From Ophiosphaerella korrae (Eukaryota; Ascomycota; Dothideomycetes; Pleosporales; Phaeosphaeriaceae), in contig JALNQF010000172.1 in the NCBI GenBank assembly GCA_028456385.1, positions 1 to 64,000 on the forward strand: a DNA stretch of 64,000 nt. The letters are read 5' to 3'. The notes under the pieces were generated by a model. It was not told the origin of the DNA. It made no database searches and saw only the letters and a list, made by a program, of their open reading frames with translations. Every line of letters starts with the position of its first letter. The first letter of the stretch is position 1. The position numbers and the translations under genes were made by a program. This document shows positions 55,295 through 64,000 of this stretch, in pieces.

Positions 55295-56419
55295 ATGGAC
55301 ATCCGCGTGCTCAAACCCTCGGACATTCCCCACGTCCAACTGGCCAACATCACAAACCTGCCCGAGAACTACTTTTGCAAATACTACCTGTACCACGCCA
55401 TGAGCTGGCCGCAACTCAGCTATGTAGCCGTCGACGTAAGTGCGTCAAGTTTTTTTTTTCCCACCGCGCGCACGTGACCACATGCCAGATTTATCGCCCA
55501 CAACCCAACGGCCCCCTCCCCCCTCCCCCCCCCCAATCCAATCCAATCCAATCCAATCCAATTCACCCTTTACCCCCGCCCCTTATTTTGCACTGTTCCG
55601 TTTTACCCAAGGCATGGTTTGCTGATTTGTTTTGTTGCGCGCATGTAGGTCTCGCGCCCGCCTAGGACGCCCTATTCGCCGCCCAAAATCGTGGGCTATG
55701 TTCTTGCGAAGATGGAGGAGGAGCCGGCAGATGGTGTGCAGCACGGGCACATTACGTCTTTGTCGGTGATGCGCACGCATCGGCGGCTGGGGCTGGCGGA
55801 GAAGCTGATGAGGCAGTCGCGTATGTTGTGTAACCCTATTGTTTTAAAATCACTCGATGTCTTAGTCCCCTACTCTCCCCCCTCCCCCTCCCCCTCCCCC
55901 CCCCCTCTCCCCTTTCCTGTGTGCCTCCCCCGCGCCGATTCTGCAGGTTTTATTTGTTGGGATGCGTGGTGGCTATTGCTGATCGGTTTAGAACGCGCAA
56001 TGGCAGAGACGTTTGCGGCGCATTATGTCTCGCTGCATGTGCGTGTGTCGAATACGGCGGCGCTGCATTTGTACCGGGATACGTTGGGCTTTACGGTGGA
56101 TAAGGTCGAGGCGAAGTACTACGCGGACGGGGAAGACGCGTACAGTATGAAGATGGAGTTGTCGGATTTGAAGGAGCAGGTATGTGGTCCCTTTGCTATT
56201 TGTCCAGTCCACCACTACTAGCGTATGCTTTTGTTGGTTGGGTTTGGCTAACGGATATAGCTGCGCGACGCAGAAGAAGCAATGTTTGGTAGCGAGGGCG
56301 TGGATGAAGGGGAAGGGGTAGGCAGCGAAGGGGCGGAGAAGAAAAGCAAGCAAAAGGTAAAAGTAGGACGGAGTAAAGGCGTGGTAGACCTCGTGGAGCG
56401 CAATGAAGTCGCCGCGTAA
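55295..56419 (+). CDS. ard1: N-alpha-acetyltransferase catalytic subunit (NatA, Ard1/Naa10)
   Basis: Four exons (55295-55435, 55649-55820, 55992-56179, 56261-56419) give 219 residues. The start [19 protein letters not shown] and the [19 protein letters not shown] segment are diagnostic of Ard1/Naa10. This protein acetylates the N-termini of nascent chains on the ribosome with the Naa15 partner. The GNAT acetyl-CoA loop is RRLGLA (pattern R/Q-x-x-G-x-A). The [13 protein letters not shown] and [11 protein letters not shown] motifs follow. The C-terminal 55 residues are charged and variable. The first two introns are unusually long for this window (213 and 171 nt) and pyrimidine-rich, the first with a pentanucleotide repeat. 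Confidence 0.95.
55532..55563 (+). repeat. (CCAAT)n pentanucleotide microsatellite in Naa10 intron 1
   Basis: About five tandem CCAAT units follow a C-rich tract within the first intron of the N-acetyltransferase gene. The individual units are CCAAT-box-like but their array position argues for a simple repeat. Confidence 0.85.
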
Positions 56420-56604
56420 ACCGTCTATAAAAACAAAATTACCCTCCAAGTAAATCTAACGCCACAGTGCCGTCCCGTCCCATCTCATCCCAAGCGATTC
56501 GTGGCTATATCATACCTTGATTTGTCGTCGTCGTCGTCGTCGTCATTATCATCATCACCACCACCACCACCACCACCACAAACATGCCTTTATTCTGTTC
56601 ATCA

Positions 56605-58175
56605 TCACATCAACCCCCCTAGCACAACCTTGCCCACCCCCCCAACCTCACTCTTAACCCCCACACGACAACTCTCCTCAAACTCGCGCACAACGCCGGC
56701 AAGTATAATCTTCCGCACCCTCGCATCTGCCTTGGCAAACAAATCCCCCACGACGCCCGGCGCGCCATTCCCGGCGCTGGCCACACTCTCGGGGGTGGCC
56801 AACATGCCCAGTATCCGCGTGTAGCAATCGATCAAGACATCGCACAGCGTAGCAAAGGTGGAAAGGAAATCGGGATCAAAGGGGAGGGAGGGTGTTTGCA
56901 AGTGTGTGTAGGACTCGTTGGGCAGCAGGGCGTCGGTCTCGTCCAGGCCAAAGGCCGACTCGCTGTTTGCGCTGTTGCTCGGGGCCATGGGATGGTCCAG
57001 GCTCGCGAGGCCCGTGGCACTGGAGCTGCGTCTCGCCTTGCCGCCCAGATTGGCGCGCTTGAACATGTGCGGGATGCGGGCGCGCGACAGCGACGACGGG
57101 GTGGAGCCGTCGGCCGGGTGGATGGATTGGTACTGCTCGAACTCGAGGAGCAGGGCGTTGAGGGCTTTGAGGTAGTCTGTTGGCGAGCTGGCGTTGAGGT
57201 CGAGGATGGTGGGCAGCGAGAAGCCGAGGAGGAGGTAGTGGGTTGCGCGGCGGGCCTGGTTGCGCGGCGTGGAGGAGGGGAGGCGGGTCAGGTCGGTCTT
57301 GGAGAAGAGGAGGGTGTTGAACCAGTAGATGCGGCCCTCGTGGCTGGAGTGTGGCATCAGTATTAGCACGACGGCAATGACGGCAATGGCAGTAGCGGCA
57401 GCAGCAGCAGCAGCAGCAGCAGGAGGAGGAGGAGGAGGACATACGCTTTGCGCAGGTAGTCCAGGGTGGATATGCGCTTGGATGCCAGCTCGTGGATCTG
57501 CTGGAAGACGAGGTTGGGGGTTGTGCCGCTGGGCACGGGGATCGGGGGCGCGGGGGCGAGCTGCGGCGGCGGCGGGCGGTTTGCGGCGAGCGCTTCCCTC
57601 TGGGACGGGGGGTGGCGCAGGGGCATGGGGACGGCCATGTTGAACGGCGTCTTGGGCCTGTCGACGGCGGGGCTGGCCGTGTCCTTGGCGCTGTCGGCGG
57701 AGCGCTGCTTGGTGCGCGAGAAGGTGGCGATGGAGAGGGTTGGCCGCGGGTTGGGGGCCGCATGGGGGGCTTTGTCGGGCGAGTACGCCAGCGCCAGCGT
57801 GGCCGAGGGCGCCCTCCGGTGCGAGGACGTGCTGGTGGCGGCCGAGGACGTGGTGGTGCGGATCGAGGCGCTGCGGCTGGGACGCAGCGACGAGCCAAAG
57901 TCGGTGATGGACGAGGCGACCGAGTGTCTGCTGGCCTGCCTGCGCCTGGGTGGTGGTGGTGGTGGTGGCGTCGCCGCGAGACGGGGGGCGCTGTGGGGGA
58001 GGGCCGCGAGCGAGAGGCGGGCGGCGGCCGAGGACGAGGAGGCGGCGGCGGCGGCGGCGGTGGTAGTGGTGGTGGCTCTGGGCGGGGTCCTGTCGGGTCG
58101 GCGGGCAAAGAAGGAGGGTCGTCTGGAGAAGAGGCTGCTGGAGGAGGAGGAGGACGGAGGCGTGCGGTCGGCCAT
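56605..58175 (-). CDS. Conserved fungal protein of unknown function
   Basis: Two exons (58175-57445 and 57343-56605), counted from Met MADRTPPSSSS, give 489 residues. An upstream in-frame ATG at 58262 would add 29. The join (LRKA to HEGRIYWFN) restores a motif-rich, clearly conserved core: FQQIHELASKRISTLDYL, then NTLLFSKTDLTRLPS, then HYLLLGFSLPTILDLN. The N-terminal 220 residues are disordered and rich in Ser, Pro, Ala and Arg with homopolymer runs. The last 90 residues are helical (LSTFATLCDVLIDCY). The intron carries (TCC)n and (TGC)n runs. I recognise the core as a widespread Pezizomycotina protein but know no function. It shares a divergent promoter of about 400 bp with the ethanolamine-phosphate cytidylyltransferase gene. 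Confidence 0.8.
57380..57440. repeat. Trinucleotide repeats inside an intron
   Basis: Tandem GCA and GGA units (TGC and TCC on the coding strand) fill much of the 101-nt intron of the conserved unknown gene. A long open frame runs through it by chance because the repeat lacks stops. Confidence 0.85.
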
Positions 58176-58578
58176 GGCGGAGGGCTGTGGAGACGGCTGC
58201 CGATGCCGACACTCGGGGGCCAGGGGTTCGCCTGGATGCGGCAGAGGGATGTGCTCTGGCAAGTCTATGCAGACGGCATGTGTGCCGCCATGTCGAGTCT
58301 ATGTAGGCGGCGTGTATGCTCCGGCTTGCAACTATCACGCCCGACGCGACACCAATTGCGCCTTGAAACCGGCGCAGGAACGCTGTGAGGGCGCTTCCAC
58401 GGCCTGCCTTCTTGGCCACTAGCAGCGCGCACCGCTGCACGCCTGCGCGCCCGTGCCTCGACGGCCATTCCTCTCTCCCCCTCTCTCCCCCCTCTCGCCC
58501 CCCACTCCTCTCTCGCCCCCCCACCTCCACCACCGTCGAGCCGTCGAGCCGCCGCATCGCCGCATCGTCTGCACTGGA
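58176..58578. promoter_or_regulatory. Shared divergent promoter region
   Basis: About 400 bp separate the start codons of the conserved unknown gene and the cytidylyltransferase gene. The region includes a C/T-rich tract at about 58470-58530 on the plus strand. Long frames crossing it on both strands are by-products of its high GC content. Confidence 0.5.
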
Positions 58579-60247
58579 ATGGCCGCCCTGCAGCGCCGCC
58601 ACAGCGCCAGAGTACGTCTGCTGCCGCTGCCCGGGCTGCCTGCACTCACTTCTTTCTTCAGGGCGAGTGGATCCCCGCCGACGGCACGTGGCCCGTCGGC
58701 CCCCAGGCACCTGTGCCCGTTTCGGAGCAGCGCATCTGGGTGGACGGCTGCTTTGACTTTGCCCACCACGGTAGGACTACTGGGCCACCACATATGTGTC
58801 CGTTTTCTCTGCTCACACGCGCCCTCCAGGCCATGCCGGCGCCATGCTGCAGGCCCGCCAGCTTGGCAACGAGCTCCTCGTCGGCGTCCATTCCGACGAG
58901 GCCATTCTCGAGAACAAGGGCCCCACCGTCATGCGCCTCGACGAACGGTAGGCCCCCTCCTCCTCCTCACCACCACCACCACTACCACCACTACCACCAT
59001 GTCGCGCTTTCACTGACCCTCCCAGCGTCATGGCCGTCGAGGCCTGCCGGTGGGCCACCCGCGCCATCCCCAGAGCCCCCTACGTGACCTCGCTGCCCTG
59101 GATCTCCCACTACGGCTGCCAGTACGTTGTCCACGGCGACGACATCACCTCCGACAGCGACGGCAAGGACTGCTACCGCTACGTCAAGGCCGCCGGCAGG
59201 TTCAAGGTTGTCAAGCGCACCCCCGGCATCTCCACCACCGACTTGGTTGGCCGCATGCTGCTCTGCACAAAGTCGCACTTCATCCAGTCGCTCGAGAAGA
59301 GACTGTCCGGCGACGAGGGCCCCGGCGGCGAGGCAGAGCGCCTGGAAACAGGCCAGGCCATGCTGCAGCGCATCAGGGACTACGCCAGCGATGCCACCGG
59401 CCTCGCCCCAGGCTGCGACGTCTGGTACTGGCACGCCTCCCGCCCCGTCAAGCTCCGCCGCACCACCACCAGCAACCCCGCCCAAAACAACCACCAGGAC
59501 ACGTCCCCCAACCACCACCACCACCCCGTCAAAGAAGAAAAGGGCAGGTTCCACCAACTCGTCCACGGCATCGGCGTCAAGCCCGGCCAACAAGTCGTCT
59601 ACGTCGACGGCGGCTGGGACCTCTTTTCCTCGGGCCACATCGAATTCCTGCGCCTCGTCACAAGCGCCGAAGAAGACGCCGCGCGCCTCCGCGGCTGGTA
59701 CGCCCCGGAGTCGATACAACAGCGCATCGATGCGACGGGCGCCGATTACCCCCCCGCCTTCATCGTCGCGGGCATCCACGACGACGAAGTCATCAACCAC
59801 TGGAAAGGCCTCAACTTCCCCATCATGAACGCCTTTGAGCGCGGCCTGTGCGTCCTGCAATGCAAGTACATCTTCGCCACCATCTTCGGCGCCCCCTTCT
59901 CCCTGTCCAAAGCCTTCCTGCACACGCTCCCCTATTCCACCCCTGCCGCCGTCTACCACGGCGAAACAAAGTTTATGCCGCTTACCTATGATTCGTATAC
60001 TGTGCCCAAGGCCCTGGGCATTTATAAAGAGGTGGCGAACCATGGCTGGCAGGATGTGAATGCAGGAGAGGTGGTGGAGCGCATTTTGAGGGGTAGGAAG
60101 ATGTTTGAGGAGAGGCAACGCAGGAAGGGAGAGAAGGGGGTGGGCGAGGAGGGCGAGAGAGCTAGGCAGGAGGAGGAGAGGGAGAGGGAGAGGGAGAGGG
60201 AGAGGGAGGCGAGGAGACGGGAGATTGAGGGGCAGTTTGGGATTTGA
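58579..60247 (+). CDS. ect1: Ethanolamine-phosphate cytidylyltransferase
   Basis: Four exons (58579-58611, 58662-58770, 58830-58947, 59026-60247) give 493 residues. The enzyme makes CDP-ethanolamine from CTP and phosphoethanolamine in the Kennedy pathway. The first cytidylyltransferase half has IWVDGCFDFAHHGHAGAM with the HxGH motif split by an intron, then GVHSDEAI. VKRTPGISTTDLVGRM is the conserved end of that half. The second half starts VYVDGGWDLFSSGHIEFL, where the first His of HxGH is replaced by Ser, and continues GIHDDEVI. The first exon is only 11 codons. The linker between halves has His/Asn/Thr-rich low-complexity sequence. The C-terminal 50 residues are an Arg/Glu charged helix of simple repeats, longer than usual. 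Confidence 0.93.
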
Positions 60248-60401
60248 GAAATGGCTTAGCACAATCATGATGTTATGATCATTCCATTACTGCCTCGTTG
60301 TCATCATCTCCGCTTGAGAAATCGCTAATCGGTCAGTTACTTGCTCATTTCTTGAAAACTATGTTATGCTTATCGTTAGGGTCATATATCCAACGGTGAA
60401 G

Positions 60402-60430
60402 GAGAGATCTCTCTCTCTCTCTCTCTCTCC
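60402..60430. repeat. (CT)n microsatellite
   Basis: About a dozen tandem CT units lie between the convergent 3' ends of the cytidylyltransferase and the Zn2Cys6 gene. Confidence 0.9.
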
Positions 60431-60461
60431 AACCTAATGCCAAAAGGTACTACTAATACAC

Positions 60462-61065
60462 CTATACTGACGTCTTCATCCGCCCAAGCACCCCGTCCAC
60501 GATCCCCTTGACAACACCAATATACCCCTCAACCACTGGCACCACCAGGGCCTTTTTGATCCCCAACTCGGTCCCCATATAATACAGGATGCAATTAATC
60601 CACTCGCGCCTCGCCCCGACATCCATCCCCCTAGGCCTCAGCACCCCAAAGTCCAACTGCGCAAGCGGCACCGGCGCATCATTCGCATGCTTCCCCGCCA
60701 TACACAGCAAGTCAAACGCATGGGACTGCGGCGCCGCCGCCACCACCACCACCACCGGATGCGAAATCGAGTGCCGGTGCGCATGCCTCGCCCCCAACGT
60801 ACCATGCGCCGCCGCCCCCGCCGTCGCATCCCGCGCCTCGTCGAGCACCAGCCCCGAATGCAGAATCGAGTCCATGGTCCCCAGCGCCCAGAGCAGCAGG
60901 TAGCCGCGCACGCTCATCACGTCCGTTGGCGACTTGTGGTGCACGGGGACGGTGAAGCAGCCCAGGACGGCGGCGCACCCGTGCTCGATGAGGTGCACCA
61001 TGCGCGTTGCCACGAACGCGTGGTGCGTGCGGAGCGAGAGCGTGTCTAGCGCCACTTTGGCGCGG

Positions 61066-61124
<59 letters not shown>

Positions 61125-62821
61125 TACCGCTGCTGCTGCTGCTGCTGCTGCTGATGCTGCCGCGGCGCTGGGGTGATGTTGTGCAGAGTCGATGCGTGTC
61201 TGCACTGGGGTACCTGCCGGCTCGGGCATTTTGAACATCCAGTTTAGCATCTCGAGGGTGTCGCGCAGGAGGAACATGCGGCTTGTGCGGAACAGCAGCC
61301 AGATGTGGCAGCGTTTGAGGCTGAAGAAGGAGTGGATTTTCTCTGGGGCGCCGCGTGCTTCGAGGAGCAGTTTTTGCCACAGGGGAGCATAGAGGGGCCG
61401 GATTTCGGGCCGGTTAGGGATAAACGCTGGCTTCCAGCGGTCTGGGAGGGAGTTTTCGCGCGCTTGGTAGTCGGTGTTTAGGTCGATGGCGGATTGGAGG
61501 ATTTCTTGGAGGTCGTGGCGCGTGGTAGGGGGTGTGGCGCTTTTCTTCATTTCGAACCAGCGGGCGTGGAGTTGTGTTTCTCGCCATACGAGGTGGATGA
61601 CGGCTACGTGGACATCGTTGTATAGCCCGGGCACGTGGGTTTTCACGCTGATGAGGCTTTGGATAGGTATTGGTGGAGGCTTTGCAGTTTGTAAACTGGC
61701 TATCAGCTGTTACCAGAGATGAGCTGGTGGAAGTTCACTGAAATGGGTCTGGCTTACCATCTGAGCATATGCCACGTCAAATAGCTTTGCCGCTATTGGA
61801 TTGCTGTAGAATTGCTCCACTGTTCGTAGCTGGAGCAGTGCGTTTGCGCCGGTTTGATGCGCCGCAAATGTCCCTCGTCGCATGGCGCCGCAAAGATTCT
61901 ATCCAGGTTAGATTTGTTTGCATATAGAGATGGACACCAACCTCATACAATCCCATCAGATAGACTGCGCACAGCGCATCGTTCGAAGCGGCCTGCTCCT
62001 TGTCTGCAATCATGTTGGATAGCAGTTTAATGGCTTGTCCAAACTTCTCCTCTGCCAAAACAGCTGCTCTAGGCACTTTGCATCTGTTGTCAAAATTGGC
62101 ATAGGACACGGCGTGGACAATGGTTGCCAGACAAGAGTCTGGCGCCGTATGTTGATACAACATAGGTACATAAACAAAGAGCGCTTCTGAAGGCTCCTCT
62201 GGTGGTCTGTCCGGATTATCGGGTGCAACAAAGTCGTATATAAACCGCTCATAAGCCAGCCGACAGAGATCTAGTGGCACGGTTGGGGCTATCGAGAGGT
62301 CTCGAAAGCTCGGCGTGGGCACTGCTCTTTCTTTCCCCTTAGAGCTGCCTGATATGTCTTGGCCTGACGTATGAGAGGGCCCCGGAATAACAAGCTCCGT
62401 GTGACCGCTTGGCAGGTCCGGCAGGTCTTGTTGCGGGGCTCGAGTGTCTGTGATGTCCTTGTTGCCGGAATTGCTTTGGCTGCGCGCCCTCTGGTTAGAT
62501 TTTGACCTCTTTCTCCACGATTCTTCAGCACGTTGAGCCGCGGCAGCCGTCTGGTTCCGAAAGAGGAGATCCGCTTGGTCCCGATATCTGCACTCCTGGC
62601 CTGATTTGCTGCACCGGTCACACGTGGGTTTTGCCTCATTGCACTAGTGGCGAGCGTCAGCCTCGCATTTCCCAGTAACTTGGTTCATGGACTGGGAGCA
62701 ATCCTGGGACGAAAGTACAAAATAAATGCCACCTGTTTGATTGGCGTGGATGATAACATACCTTGACTTTCCGAGCACGGCACCCTTCACACCCTCGGCT
62801 TGGTCGGCCACGATAGGACAT
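60462..62821 (-). CDS. Zn2Cys6 transcription factor with coding microsatellite
   Basis: Four exons (62821-62762, 62643-61942, 61898-61758, 61706-60462) give 715 residues. The Zn2Cys6 cluster is C11, C14, C21, C28, C31 and C38 (RGCEGCRARKVK joined to CNEAKPTCDRCSKSGQEC). It is split by a 118-nt intron exactly after VKK-type lysine, as is common in the family. The regulatory region includes LAYERFIYDF, AVYLMGLYE and HLVWRETQLHARWF. It belongs to the group of fungal factors with the 'fungal-specific TF domain 2'-like layout. Around 61070-61160 the reading frame runs through tandem GAC/GCT repeats that encode Ala- and Ser-runs followed by Ser-Pro repeats, likely variable between strains. One intron is only 43 nt. 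Confidence 0.88.
61068..61160. repeat. Coding trinucleotide/hexanucleotide repeat (GACGGC, GAC, GCT)
   Basis: Tandem units lie inside the Zn2Cys6 gene. In its frame they give Ser-Pro, Ser and Ala runs. On the other strands they produce long spurious frames of Asp or Val. Confidence 0.9.
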
Positions 62822-64000
62822 GTCAAATGAGTTTTGATTTTGACGTTAAACTAGTAGAAAAGGAACCACTAATGCGACTGGAATAACAGGTTGCACCGAG
62901 CAGTACAGGCGGGTATATTAAGCCGCTGGAACAAGCGCACGTCATTGTCGAAGAGTCAAGATATAACTGGGTGGCAGAAAGCTATGTTCATAAGTTCCTC
63001 TTCGATTTTAAATCTTGCTTCACAAACGCTTTTTGTGGGGTAGCCCTGATACTTGTATGGTCGAAGAAACATACGGAGGATCTAGTGCTGCCATCTCAAC
63101 CAGGCGCGCAATCTCGACAGGCTGGACAGCTTTCGAGAAAATAGTTTGCAAGACTCGATATAGATGCCTGCGTGTCGAGAAATGAAATTCCACCCGCAAA
63201 AGTGGCAATAGAGTCATGACACTGCCTCACGTTGACGAAGCGGACCATGGTATCGTAGCATGTCGGATGTCAGAGGGCAACGTCTGCCAGGCCTCTTTGC
63301 CAAAAACGTCCAATAAAGGGACAGTTCGACGACTTGGCATGTAGCGGCCCGGACCTACTCCGGGCCTCAAGGCTGCTGCGACTGGAGAACGAAACATGTC
63401 GTGAAGCCGTCTAGACCTGGTTCTTGGGACGGCAGCTTGCAGCCAACGTCGCGTTTCAGGGTTCAGGGAATGTGACGTTTGGTTCGTTCCGAAAACATCA
63501 ATCTGCTGTCCCATTGGTTGACCTTCTTCGTATTCTCTTTATTTACCTAAAAGTTGTTTGTGGTCTTGTAAACACACTTCGGCAATGTTTCACATGCGGC
63601 GTCGACGTCTACGAACCGTTTCGGTATTCCCTTCCGACCGACCGTAATTGGCCGCGCACCAGAAAAGCACATTCACAACGCTGGATGAAACCAAATCAAG
63701 AAACACTTCTACTGACAGCTTTGATCCATCGCTGCTATTGAGATAGTGTTTGGGAACACGAACGCTGCGTTTAAAACTATCCACTTTTCCATCACATGCA
63801 TTTTCCTTAACTTCGATTCCCTGTGTTCCCAATGTGTTTCTTGGATGTATCCAAACGGGTTATTGTCCCAACTGTGCTATGATCTTCGCATCGCATAATA
63901 TTGAAGGATCAGGTGTGGGCGAGCGAGTGACTTGGGCTGTGAAGGAGATTCCCTCAAAGATCGCGAATGTATCGGTGAGCGAGGGCGGAGTGTGCAGCCC
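62822..64000. other. Right-end region without supported gene
   Basis: This holds the promoter of the Zn2Cys6 gene and about 1 kb with only short frames. A plus-strand frame beginning with ATG at 63879 (MIFASHNIEGSG...) stays open to the window end and could be a gene start, but nothing identifies it. Confidence 0.45.

Noticed and set aside
57466..58422. Long plus-strand frames opposite the conserved unknown gene
   Set aside because: They are Gly/Arg/Ala-rich low complexity, shadows of the GC-rich coding strand.
56605..58710. A continuous 701-codon minus-strand frame
   Set aside because: Its 5' part is in a different frame from the conserved Ser/Pro-rich N-terminus and runs through the intron repeat. 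The spliced two-exon model restores the conserved motif.
58991..60268. Long minus-strand frame (about 425 codons) opposite the cytidylyltransferase
   Set aside because: It mirrors codon bias of a well-supported gene in GC-rich DNA. It is Val/Gly/Ala-rich with no domain.
1..64000. tRNA, rRNA, CRISPR arrays or bacterial-type operons
   Set aside because: I saw no convincing tRNA A/B-box pairs, no rRNA segments and no spaced direct repeats. The gene structure is eukaryotic.

Overview
The window looks like nuclear DNA of a filamentous ascomycete (Pezizomycotina; a Dothideomycete is plausible, but the order cannot be fixed from sequence alone). The signs are many 45-80 nt GT-AG introns, several Zn2Cys6 regulators, a fungal rhodopsin-domain membrane protein, a TRI101-type acyltransferase, and short intergenic spaces. 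I rebuilt spliced genes by hand. For every multi-exon gene called as intact, the exon lengths sum to a multiple of three.

Layout. 1-10 kb: a possible BTB-like fragment, a quinate-repressor-like protein (dehydroquinase plus inactivated shikimate dehydrogenase), then a seven-exon Zn2Cys6 factor. 10-13 kb: no gene seen. 13-25 kb: a housekeeping block with glutathione reductase, a small myristoylation-type membrane protein, an R3H-SUZ protein with a tiny membrane ORF at its 3' end, a CCHC zinc-knuckle RS protein, the splicing factor Cwf18 and a divergently transcribed PPR protein. 25-46 kb: a more AT-rich accessory region holding a STAND-NTPase-like remnant, an intronless 1141-residue four-domain fusion (methyltransferase, BBE-type FAD oxidase, phosphomevalonate-kinase-like, APRT-like), a rhodopsin-domain membrane protein, a gene desert, a decayed GH3 beta-glucosidase, a HAD hydrolase, a decayed FAD oxidoreductase, a Zn2Cys6 factor, a dienelactone hydrolase and an orphan HExxH protein. 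46-55 kb: an acyl-metabolism group made of an ACSF3-like acyl-CoA synthetase and an acyl-CoA oxidase, both ending in the peroxisomal signal AKL, with a BAHD acyltransferase between them. 55-63 kb: a GC-rich housekeeping block with the NatA catalytic subunit, a conserved fungal protein of unknown function, ethanolamine-phosphate cytidylyltransferase and a third Zn2Cys6 factor.

The best candidate for something undescribed is the four-domain fusion at 26.9-30.3 kb. Its parts suggest chemistry on a purine or PRPP-derived small molecule, but no product can be named. The peroxisomal acyl trio is the second candidate. The two broken metabolic genes between them show active gene decay in the accessory segment.
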